Shown: piece by piece, positions 15,045 through 22,470 of the stretch | Numbering within the stretch: the stretch's first letter is position 1 | Layout: each line of letters opens with the position of its first letter | Assembly: GCF_018274385.1 (NCBI RefSeq) | Contig: NZ_JAAFYZ010000090.1 | Location: 1-38,058, forward strand | Length of the DNA stretch: 38,058 nucleotides | Direction: 5' to 3' | From: Catenulispora pinistramenti | GTDB lineage: Bacteria > Actinomycetota > Actinomycetes > Streptomycetales > Catenulisporaceae | Made by a program: the position numbers and the translations under genes | The notes under the pieces: generated by a model | Told to the model about the DNA's origin: nothing | The model's input: only the letters and a program-made list of their open reading frames with translations | The model's database searches: none

Positions 15045-16484
15045 TCAGTGCCGCAAAAGGACCAGCGTGAGGGAGTACGCCGGCAGTGTCTTGGGAACCG
15101 TCCCGTGCGTCACGGTGATGCCGTGTGTGGCCGCGCTGTAGGTCAGGATGGTGGCTTCGGACCCCGCGTGGAATCCGGCGACGTGCAGGTCCACCGAGGC
15201 CGCGTGGTCGGGGTCGTTGTTGGCCAGCAGCACGTCGAGTTCCGAGCCGGGCAGCAGCGCGGCGTGCGCCACGACGGCTCCGCCCGCGGTGGCGGTCACG
15301 AGCTTGGCGCCGGGGCGGGCCAGCGCGCCGAGAAGCTGCATGCCGTAGTAGGGGTCGAACTTGGTGTCCGCCTTGGGGCCCTGGGACTTGCCGTCGCCGC
15401 TGACGTTGCCGGAGGCGAGAAGCCCGAGGTCGCCGTAGCCGCCCTCGGCGTTCCCGCCCCACTTGTTGTACAGGGCCCACCAGTCGACCTCGCTGGCGCC
15501 GTTCTCCAGCATGGCCAGGACGGCCTCGGGCAGGTAGAGGGCATTGGTGGGGCTGATCTGCTGCGGTGCCTGCTGGTAGAAGGAGTTGGTCTCCCCGATG
15601 TCGACCTTCAGCTTGGGGTTGTAGGACGCGACGAGGGAGCTCAGGTTCGACATGCCCTTGGGGATCGCGTTCTGCGGTGAGGCGAGCAGCGCGGCGTCGG
15701 TCTGGGCGCCGGTGTAGTAGTGGACGTCGACGAAGTCCGCCGCCGATCCGGCCACCTGGAGCACCGTCTTGTCCCAGTCCAGCATCGGCGTCCCGGGGAT
15801 CGGGGCGGCCAGTTCCAGCCCCACCCGGATGCCGGGATCGGCGGCCTTCATCGCCTTGATGAAGGCGAGCGAGTTCGTCGCGTAGGCCTGCGCCGACTTG
15901 TCCGCGTGGCCGTCGGGCTCGGTGTTCAGACCGGCGCCGAGCGCGCCGTTGAAGTACGTCTCCTCGCCGATGGCCCATTCCTGGACGCCGTAGTGGCGGA
16001 CCTTGTTGGCGTAGCGAACCCAGTCGGCGGCCTCCTGCGGCGTACCGGTGCCGTAGTTGACGTGGACCAGCATCTTGCTGTCGGTCGCCCGCGCGGTCGC
16101 GGCGAACTGGTCGAAGCTGAACTGCGGCTTGAGGTCCTCATAGTCCAGGCCCTGGGCATCGTGCACGGCGGCCTGGGGGTCGGGGCTGAGCTGGCCGGTG
16201 CGCCAGTGGTACAGGTCGCTGACCCCGCCGCCGTCGAAGGCCAGGGTCTGGATTCCGGCGTCGCGGATCAGCCGGTCGGCCGGCCGGTCGAGCAGGCCGG
16301 GGTTCCAGATCGCGGTGTTGACGCCGACCGCTCCGTCGTTCAACCGGGTGATGACGTGGTCCGCGTTCACGGTCACGGGGACGGCCGGAGCCGGTGCCGG
16401 TGCCGGGCTGGGGGATCCGCCGAACAGGCCCGTGGTCCCGACCAGCATGGAGGACAGCGCTGCGGCGTAGGTGCTTTTCAACAT
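15045..16484 (-). CDS. secreted clan-A glycoside hydrolase, arabinofuranosidase-like
   Basis: A 479-aa exported protein. A short signal peptide is followed by a Pro/Ala linker (about 24-37), a TIM-barrel and a C-terminal beta domain (about 390-479) ending in YSLTLVLLRH. Clan-A-type catalytic acids are visible: EWAIGEETYFNG gives the acid/base candidate E174 or E175, and KVDIGETNSF gives the nucleophile candidate E298. The arrangement resembles GH51/GH39-type alpha-L-arabinofuranosidases and actinomycete proteins annotated as cellulose-binding. Substrate cannot be fixed by eye. ATG 16484 has a weak ribosome site. Three 11-bp direct repeats lie 57-89 bp upstream. Confidence 0.8.
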   Translation of the reverse strand: MLKSTYAAALSSMLVGTTGLFGGSPSPAPAPAPAVPVTVNADHVITRLNDGAVGVNTAIWNPGLLDRPADRLIRDAGIQTLAFDGGGVSDLYHWRTGQLSPDPQAAVHDAQGLDYEDLKPQFSFDQFAATARATDSKMLVHVNYGTGTPQEAADWVRYANKVRHYGVQEWAIGEETYFNGALGAGLNTEPDGHADKSAQAYATNSLAFIKAMKAADPGIRVGLELAAPIPGTPMLDWDKTVLQVAGSAADFVDVHYYTGAQTDAALLASPQNAIPKGMSNLSSLVASYNPKLKVDIGETNSFYQQAPQQISPTNALYLPEAVLAMLENGASEVDWWALYNKWGGNAEGGYGDLGLLASGNVSGDGKSQGPKADTKFDPYYGMQLLGALARPGAKLVTATAGGAVVAHAALLPGSELDVLLANNDPDHAASVDLHVAGFHAGSEATILTYSAATHGITVTHGTVPKTLPAYSLTLVLLRH

Positions 16485-16503
16485 GGGCCGAGTGTGCTGC
16501 GGG

Positions 16504-16573
16504 CCACTGGCAGTCAGCTGTCGGCGGCCACCAGGCCGGCCTGCCAGCGGTCTGCCAGTGGCTTGCCAGCGGG
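16504..16573. promoter_or_regulatory. triple 11-bp direct repeat with a distal inverted copy
   Basis: CTGCCAGCGGT (16541-16551), CTGCCAGTGGC (16552-16562) and TTGCCAGCGGG (16563-16573) are head-to-tail. CCACTGGCAG at 16504-16513 is the exact reverse complement of part of the second unit. They sit between the divergent glycosidase and PepX_C genes. An 11-bp period suits OmpR-like winged-helix regulators, including SARP proteins; one is encoded at 17144-20317. Confidence 0.65.
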
Positions 16574-16592
16574 TCCGCCGAGAGTCTGATCA

Positions 16593-17170
16593 TGACGAAC
16601 CGGCACCGGCCGCAGTACCGGCAGCACCGCTACTACCTGCTCAGCCAGGGCCGCGCCAACACCTACAGAGGGGACGGCGCACTCAACGCTTCCGAACCGA
16701 TGCAGGCCGCGGTGGACCGGTTCGACTACGACCCGTTCACCGCGGTGCCCACGATCGACCTCCTCGACCAGCGTCCGGTCGAGGTCCGGGAAGACGTCCT
16801 GTGTTACACGAGCCCGGCGCTGACCGAGCCGGTCCACATCGCCGGCGCCGTCGAACTGGTCGTCTTCGTCACCTCATCCATCCCCGACGGCGGGATCACC
16901 GGGAAACTGGTCGATGTCGGCCCCGACGACAGCGCCCGCTTCATCACCGACGGGATCGCCCGGGTCCCGCGCGCCCGCGAGCTCCACGAGCTGCACATCG
17001 ACCTCGGCGCGGCGACCGCGCTGTTCGCGTCCGGGCACCGGATCCGGCTGGACGTCAGCGGCGGTAGCGTCCCCAAGTACGCCGAGCCGGGCGAACTCCC
17101 GGCCGTGAACCGGATCCACCACGGCCCCCGGACGCCCTCTCGGCTACTGCTGCCCGTCGCCGAGCACTGA
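16593..17170 (+). pseudogene. orphan PepX_C domain, remnant of a CocE/NonD hydrolase
   Basis: A 192-aa frame that aligns only to the C-terminal part of CocE/NonD-type hydrolases. RYYLLSQGRANTYRGDGAL is the usual linker, and CYTSPALTEPVHIAGAVELV then GKLVDVGPDDSARFITDG is the jelly-roll PepX_C domain, ending at ASGHRIRLDVSGGSVPKY. The alpha/beta-hydrolase domain with its catalytic Ser-Asp-His is absent, and the frame upstream of ATG 16593 has no similarity to it. It is either a truncated pseudogene or a stand-alone binding domain; the intact frame and good codon use leave the second option open. Its end overlaps the convergent SARP gene by 27 bp. Confidence 0.65.
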
Positions 17171-20100
17171 TCGCATCGCGGCGATCACCTCCTCGTAGGC
17201 CATCGCCACGCCGCGTTCGTGAGCCTGCTGGTACGCCGGGACACCCAACGTCGCGGCCGTACGATCGCGCGCACCGGCGATCTCGGGACCGCGAACCAGC
17301 CCCGGCCCCATGAGCGCGACCTCCGCACCGAACAGGACCGCCGCTTCCTCGGCCCGGCCCGCCGCCTCCAGCGTCACCGCCGCGCCCAGCACCACCACGG
17401 TCAGGATCGGGATGTCCCGCAACGCGCCGAGCGCGTCCAACGCCAGCCGGTGCTGGACGAGGCCGGCGCCCGGATCCCCCGAAGCGGTGAGGGCGCGGCC
17501 ATAGCCGGCCCGAGCCCAGGCGACATCCTGCGGAACGGTGAGCCGGCCCCGCTCCATCGCCTCCAGCCCCTCGGCGTACGCCGGCCAAGCTGCCGCGAAG
17601 TCGCCTCGGCGGCGCGCGATGTCGGCCTCGGCGAGCTGGATCTGGGCGTTCCACTCCGGTGGCACCCCGGCCGCGGCGATCTCCTTGGCCCGGGCCACGT
17701 CGCGGACCGCGCCGTCGACATCCTCGGCGATCAGCCGCTCATGGGCCAGGCGCATCAGGGCGGCGACGATCTCCTCCGGACTGAGCCAGTCCGCGATGAG
17801 CTGACCCGCCTCGGCGATCAACGGCGACGCGGCGGCGATGCCCTGCGTGATCGCGGCGTGCCGGAACCGCAGCAGCAGCGCCTGACTCAGGCCCCACCGC
17901 TCGCCCAGCGCACGGAACCCGGCGACGGCCGCCTGCAGATCGGGCCCGGCCAGATCAGGCCGGGCCAGCATGATGCGCAGGTTGCCCCGCATCATGCGAC
18001 CGGCCGCCGCCAGCCACGGATCGGGCGCGGCCACACAGCCGTCGAGCCACCGCAAGGCCCGATCCCGGTCGCCGGCCATGGCGGTCAGCATCGCCCCGGA
18101 CACCTCCAGCATCGGATGCACCGGCCCCTCGGCCCGCGCCAGGGCCAGCAGGTCCTGGAACCGCGCCGCCATCTCGGCCAGCCGCTCCGGCTCGGCGGTG
18201 ACCGCCGAGAAATCGGTCGGATGGACGAAGGTGGCGAGGTGGGTGGCGAACACCGACGCCGCGTAGGCGCGCGCCGCGCCCGCCGGAACCTGCTCGGCGG
18301 CCGAGGCGATCGCCTGCCCGGCCCACTGGTAGGCCTCCAGCCGATGGCCGCGCAGCCACCAGAACCAGACCAGCGCTCCGCACAATCGCAGCGCGACCTC
18401 CGCCTCGCCCTGGTCGATGGCCCATCGCAGGGCTGTGACCAGGTTGTCGTGCTCGGCCCCGAACAGCTCGATCGACTCCAGCTGGGAGTCGGAGAACAAC
18501 ATCGGGACGGCGCGTTCGGCGGTCTGGAGGAAGTAGCGCGCGTGCTCCCGGGCGGCGGTCTGCTCCTGGCCGGCCTCGGCCAGACGCTCCTGCACGAACG
18601 CGCGGATCGTCTCCAGCATCCGGTACCGGTCGGCGCCGTCGACCTCCAGCAGAGACTTGTCGACGAGCGCGGGCAGGACGTCGAGGGCTTCGTCCCCGAA
18701 CATCGCCTCGGCCGCGTCCAGACTCGCCCCGCCGGAGAACACAGCCAGCCGGCACAGCAGCCGGCGTTCCCGCTCCGACAGCAGTCCCCAGCTCCAGTCC
18801 ACCACCGCGCGCAGCGTCTGGTGCCGGGGCAGCGCGGTGCGGCTGCCGCCGGTCAGCAGGCGGAACCGGTCGTCCAGCCGCTCGGCTATCTTCTGCGGGG
18901 TCAGCGCGCGCGAGCGGGCGGCGGCCAGCTCGATCGCCAGCGGCGCCCCGTCGAGCCGGGAACAGATCGCGACCACCGCGGCGACGTTGTCGTCGTCCAC
19001 CGCGAACCCCGGCCGGACGGCCGCCGCGCGGTCGGCGAACAGCCGCACCGAGGCGTAGCCGAGCGCTTGGGTGGCGTCGGCGCCGGGAGGCGAACTCGCC
19101 AGCGGCGGCACCGGGCACAACACCTCGCCGTCGATCCCCAGCGGCTCGCGGCTGGTGGCCAGCACCCGCAGCCGCGGGCAGCGGACGAGCAGGTCCTCGA
19201 CCAGGCGCGCGGTGGCGTCGATCACGTGCTCGCAGTTGTCGACGACCAGCAGCGTCGGCTCTCCGGACAGCACCTCGGCGACCCGCTCGGCCGCGTCCCG
19301 GCCGTCCGCGTCGCGGATCGCGAACACCTTCAAGAACGCGAACGGCACCCCCGAAGCGTCCCCGACCGGTGCCAGCTCGATCTGCCACACCCCGCCCGGC
19401 CAGCGCTCCAGCGAGCCCAGCGCCGTCTCCTCGGCCAAGCGGGTCTTACCCGCCCCGCCGGCACCGACCACCGTCACCAGGCGGGAGGGGGCCAGCCGCC
19501 GGGTCAGCGCCTCGACCTCACCTCGCCGCCCGACGAAACTGGTCAGCCTGGCCTGGATATTGGTGACCGCGGCCGGCCGAGGCCGCGGCGCCTTCTCCTC
19601 CAGCGATTCCAGATGCGCCTGAGCCAGCGGCGCCGAAGGCCCGACCCCCAGCTGCTCGGCGAGTTCCCGTCGGGTGCGCTCGAAGACCGCCAGCGCCTCG
19701 GACCGCCGGTCGTCCGCGTGCAGCGCCCGCATCAACAGCGTGGCCACCCGCTCCCGCAGCGGATCGGCGGCGAGCTCGGCCGCCAACTCCTCGACGACCC
19801 GGCCGGGACGGCCCAGCGCGAGGTAGCACTGCGCCCGGTCCAGCACGGCATCCAGCCGCCGCTCGGCCAGCTGCGCGACGGCATGCTCGGCGAACGGCAT
19901 CCCGGCCACGTCGGCCAACGCCGGCCCCCGCCACAGACCCAGCGCCTCGTCCAGGCTCTGCGCTGCCAGATCCGGCCTGGACGCCAGCAGCGCGCCGCCC
20001 TCGTCGGCGAGCCGCAGGAAGCAGGAGGCGTCCACGTCGGCGGGATCGACGTCCAGCAGGTAGCCGGTGGAACGGGCCACGACCAGCGCCGGCCCGACCG

Positions 20101-20317
20101 CCGTCCGCAGCCGCTTGACCAGCGTCTGCAGCGCGTTCGCGGCGTTGCCCGGAAGATCGCGCCCCCACAACCCGTCGACCAGCCGGTCCACGCCGACCAC
20201 CCGCCCCGGCTCCGAGGCCAGCAACGCCAGCACCGCCCGAACCCGCGGACCACCGAGGTTGACCGGCTCGCCGTTGTCGGCCACGGCCTGTACCGGCCCG
20301 AGAATCATGAAACGCAC
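17144..20317 (-). CDS. AfsR/SARP-family transcriptional regulator (BTAD-NB-ARC-TPR)
   Basis: A large regulator of 1057 aa. The N-terminus (about 1-90) is an OmpR-like winged helix with RVVGVDRLVDGLWG and the wing STGYLLDV. The bacterial transcriptional activation domain (about 95-240) follows, then an NB-ARC/STAND ATPase with P-loop VVGAGGAGKTRLAEE (Lys291), Walker B LLVVDNCEH (Asp360) and ATSREPLG. The C-terminal half (about 580-1050) is helical TPR-like. Such proteins are multidomain activators of secondary metabolism, with the STAND module gating DNA binding on ATP and an unknown signal. It lies 150 bp downstream of the acyl-assembly operon on the same strand, behind a terminator hairpin, so it is the likely pathway-specific regulator. 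Confidence 0.93.
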   Translation of the reverse strand: MRFMILGPVQAVADNGEPVNLGGPRVRAVLALLASEPGRVVGVDRLVDGLWGRDLPGNAANALQTLVKRLRTAVGPALVVARSTGYLLDVDPADVDASCFLRLADEGGALLASRPDLAAQSLDEALGLWRGPALADVAGMPFAEHAVAQLAERRLDAVLDRAQCYLALGRPGRVVEELAAELAADPLRERVATLLMRALHADDRRSEALAVFERTRRELAEQLGVGPSAPLAQAHLESLEEKAPRPRPAAVTNIQARLTSFVGRRGEVEALTRRLAPSRLVTVVGAGGAGKTRLAEETALGSLERWPGGVWQIELAPVGDASGVPFAFLKVFAIRDADGRDAAERVAEVLSGEPTLLVVDNCEHVIDATARLVEDLLVRCPRLRVLATSREPLGIDGEVLCPVPPLASSPPGADATQALGYASVRLFADRAAAVRPGFAVDDDNVAAVVAICSRLDGAPLAIELAAARSRALTPQKIAERLDDRFRLLTGGSRTALPRHQTLRAVVDWSWGLLSERERRLLCRLAVFSGGASLDAAEAMFGDEALDVLPALVDKSLLEVDGADRYRMLETIRAFVQERLAEAGQEQTAAREHARYFLQTAERAVPMLFSDSQLESIELFGAEHDNLVTALRWAIDQGEAEVALRLCGALVWFWWLRGHRLEAYQWAGQAIASAAEQVPAGAARAYAASVFATHLATFVHPTDFSAVTAEPERLAEMAARFQDLLALARAEGPVHPMLEVSGAMLTAMAGDRDRALRWLDGCVAAPDPWLAAAGRMMRGNLRIMLARPDLAGPDLQAAVAGFRALGERWGLSQALLLRFRHAAITQGIAAASPLIAEAGQLIADWLSPEEIVAALMRLAHERLIAEDVDGAVRDVARAKEIAAAGVPPEWNAQIQLAEADIARRRGDFAAAWPAYAEGLEAMERGRLTVPQDVAWARAGYGRALTASGDPGAGLVQHRLALDALGALRDIPILTVVVLGAAVTLEAAGRAEEAAVLFGAEVALMGPGLVRGPEIAGARDRTAATLGVPAYQQAHERGVAMAYEEVIAAMRSVLGDGQQ

Positions 20318-20400
20318 GCCCTCATGATGCCTGGCGCCGCCGCGGACCGGGACAGCCGCTGTGCTCGGTGCCGGATCCCAGGCGTCGAGATCAGGATGCC

Positions 20401-20435
20401 GGCGCCGCCGGTACCGGGACAGTGCCGGCGGCGCC
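20401..20435 (-). terminator. hairpin after the seven-gene acyl operon
   Basis: An 11-bp GC stem (GGCGCCGCCGG 20401-20411 with CCGGCGGCGCC 20425-20435) with a 13-nt loop lies 32 bp past the SDR stop, separating the operon from the SARP gene. It has no T-tract. Confidence 0.6.
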
Positions 20436-20467
20436 AGTGGGACTACACCGACTCCTCAGGCTCACAC

Positions 20468-21310
20468 TCACACCGCGGCGAACGGGGACGCGGGCTTGGG
20501 GATCCCCGCCAGGCCGCCGTCCGGAACGGCGAGGCCGCCGTCGATGACGAGCGCGTGGCCGGTGACGAACGAGGAGGCCGGTGAGGCCAGGAACACCGCG
20601 GCCGGTGCGATCTCCGACGCCTCGGCCCAGCGGCCCATCGGGACGTGGCTCATCAGCCAGTCCGACAGCGGTCCGGTGCCGCTGGCGAAGGCTGTCATGT
20701 CGGTGCGCGTCCATCCCGGACACAGGGCGTTGACCCGGATGCCCTGGCGCGCCCACCCCACGGCCAGGCTGCGCATGAGGGAGAGCTGTGCGGCCTTGGA
20801 GGCCGCGTAGGCGTCCAGCATGGGGGTGCCGACGAGCCCGGCGACGGAGGACATCAGGACCAGGCTCGCGCGGTCGGATTCGGCCAGGTGGGGATGGGCG
20901 GCCCGGCAGATCGCGGCGGTGGCGTTGAGGTTGGTTCCCAGGACGGAGTCCCAGTCCTCTTGGCGGGTCGCCTGAAGCGGCAGCAGCAGCGGGGCCCCGT
21001 CGTCGGTCGTCGGAAGCGTGCCGGCGTTGTGGACCACGATGTCCAGGCCCCCGAGGGCGGCGGCGGCGTGGTCGACGACGTCCGCCGCGGTTCCGGCGAC
21101 GGCGAGGTCGCCGGCGACGGCGATCGCCTTGCCGCCGCGGTCCTCGACAGCGCGGACGGTCTGCTCCAGAGCCGCGGAGGTGCGCGCGGACACGGCGATG
21201 TCGGCGCCGGCCTCGGCGAGGGCCTCGGCGACGGCTTTGCCGATGCCGCGCGAGGCGCCGGTCACCAGGGCGCGCGCACCGTCGAGACGGAACTGGTCGA
21301 ATGTGTTCAT
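20468..21310 (-). CDS. SDR-family oxidoreductase, 3-oxoacyl-ACP reductase-like
   Basis: A classical short-chain dehydrogenase of 280 aa. The cofactor-binding loop is TGASRGIG (17-24) and the structural motif NAG is at 95-97. The catalytic set is S154/S155 (LMSSVAG), Y168 and K172 (YAASK). Its closest functional class is FabG-like ketoreductases that reduce 3-oxoacyl groups with NADPH. As last gene of the operon (ATGA overlap with the KAS III gene) it would reduce the beta-keto group made by the ketosynthases. No dehydratase or enoyl reductase follows, so a beta-hydroxy product, or help from primary fatty-acid enzymes, is implied. Substrate assignment is inference. Confidence 0.92.
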   Translation of the reverse strand: MNTFDQFRLDGARALVTGASRGIGKAVAEALAEAGADIAVSARTSAALEQTVRAVEDRGGKAIAVAGDLAVAGTAADVVDHAAAALGGLDIVVHNAGTLPTTDDGAPLLLPLQATRQEDWDSVLGTNLNATAAICRAAHPHLAESDRASLVLMSSVAGLVGTPMLDAYAASKAAQLSLMRSLAVGWARQGIRVNALCPGWTRTDMTAFASGTGPLSDWLMSHVPMGRWAEASEIAPAAVFLASPASSFVTGHALVIDGGLAVPDGGLAGIPKPASPFAAV

Positions 21311-22470
21311 GAGGATGGCCCTTCGGGGTCGGCTTCGGGTTGGGCTTCGGGACCGGACACGGATGGTGCGGACACGGATGGTGCGGACACAGACGCTGTG
21401 GGGACGGACGGCGCGGGCCCGGATTCGGTGCGGCCGCCCCAGGTCAGCAACGCGCTTCCCCAGGTAAGGCCGGCGCCGAAGACGGTGATCAGGACGCGGT
21501 CGCCGGGGTTGAGCGGTCGGAGCGCCACCGCTTTCGCCAGCGCGTAGGGGGCGCTGGCGGCGCCGATGTTCCCGACGCCGTCGCCGACGATGACCAAGCG
21601 GTCGTCGGGGATGCCGGCGTCCCGGCCGATCCGGCGGACCAGGACCGGGTTGGGCTGGTGGCAGATCAGGCAGTCGATGTCGGCGATCGTCAGGCCGTTG
21701 CGGTCCAGGGCGTCCTTCACCAGGCGCGGGAAAGTGTCGGCGATGAACCGGCTCACGGCGCGTCCGTCCATGTGGATCCGGTGGCCGCCGCCTTCGACGG
21801 TCGCCGGGCTGGCCGGGTCGCGGCTGCCGCCGGCCGGGATGAGGACGCGGTCGGCCAGCGTGCCGTCGGAGCCGAATTCGAAGGCGCTGAAGCCGTGCCG
21901 GTCCTCGACCGGCCCCAGGACCGTCGCGGCGGCTCCGTCGGCGAACAGGACGGCGGTGCCCCGGTCGGCGGGGTCGATGAACTTCGAGTAGGCCTCGACG
22001 CCGACCACCGCGGCGTAGCCGGGGCGCCGGCCGGTGGGCGGCCGGTCGTCGTGCAGTCGGTCGTTGCGCAGCCAGTCGTGGGCCACCTTGACCCCGAACA
22101 GCCATCCGGAGCAGGCGGCGCTGACATCCAGGGCCACGGCGTTTCCCGCGCCGAGCAGGGCCTGGACCCGGCATGCGGTGGACGGCCCGAGCTCGTCCGG
22201 GGTCGAGGTCGCACAGATCAGGAGACTGATATCGCGCACGTCGATCCCGGCGTCGGCCGCGGCGTGGCGCACGGCTGCGGCGGCCAGGTCGGAAGCGGCC
22301 TGTTCGGGGCCGGCGAAGTGGCGGGTGTGGATGCCGGTGCGTTCGCCGATCCACTGCGCTGAGACACCGGCCGCGGCGGCGATGTCGTCGTTCGTGCGGA
22401 CCAGCGCGGGCAGGTAGGTGCCCGTGCCGATGACGCCGAGGCGTCCGGTGGCGGGGACTTCGGTGATCAC
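21307..22470 (-). CDS. beta-ketoacyl-ACP synthase III-type enzyme
   Basis: A 387-aa KAS III (FabH-like) enzyme that starts or terminates chains by joining an acyl-CoA with malonyl-ACP. The Cys-His-Asn triad is complete: C120 in VSAACSGW, H271 in CHQPNPVL and N301 in GVGNIGAAS. GTG 22470 is chosen because the sequence GGAGGAG sits 6 nt upstream and the GTGA overlaps the stop of the oxidase-like gene. A C-terminal tail of about 38 residues beyond TWGGRTE is low-complexity (repeats of SVSAP) and encoded by a 15-bp tandem repeat; FabH proteins normally lack it. Some KAS III relatives make esters instead of C-C bonds, so the exact reaction is open. Confidence 0.92.
   Translation of the reverse strand: MITEVPATGRLGVIGTGTYLPALVRTNDDIAAAAGVSAQWIGERTGIHTRHFAGPEQAASDLAAAAVRHAAADAGIDVRDISLLICATSTPDELGPSTACRVQALLGAGNAVALDVSAACSGWLFGVKVAHDWLRNDRLHDDRPPTGRRPGYAAVVGVEAYSKFIDPADRGTAVLFADGAAATVLGPVEDRHGFSAFEFGSDGTLADRVLIPAGGSRDPASPATVEGGGHRIHMDGRAVSRFIADTFPRLVKDALDRNGLTIADIDCLICHQPNPVLVRRIGRDAGIPDDRLVIVGDGVGNIGAASAPYALAKAVALRPLNPGDRVLITVFGAGLTWGSALLTWGGRTESGPAPSVPTASVSAPSVSAPSVSGPEAQPEADPEGPSS
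21355..21399 (-). repeat. 15-bp tandem repeat encoding the KAS III tail
   Basis: GGACACGGATGGTGC is exactly duplicated (21355-21369, 21370-21384), with a degraded third unit to 21399. It encodes a five-residue repeat (APSVS) beyond the folded domain. Confidence 0.75.

Noticed and set aside
17219-20584. 1121-codon plus-strand open frame opposite the SARP regulator
   Set aside because: Composition is Arg/Gln/Pro/Gly-rich with no domain, while the minus-strand frame has winged-helix, BTAD and NB-ARC motifs.
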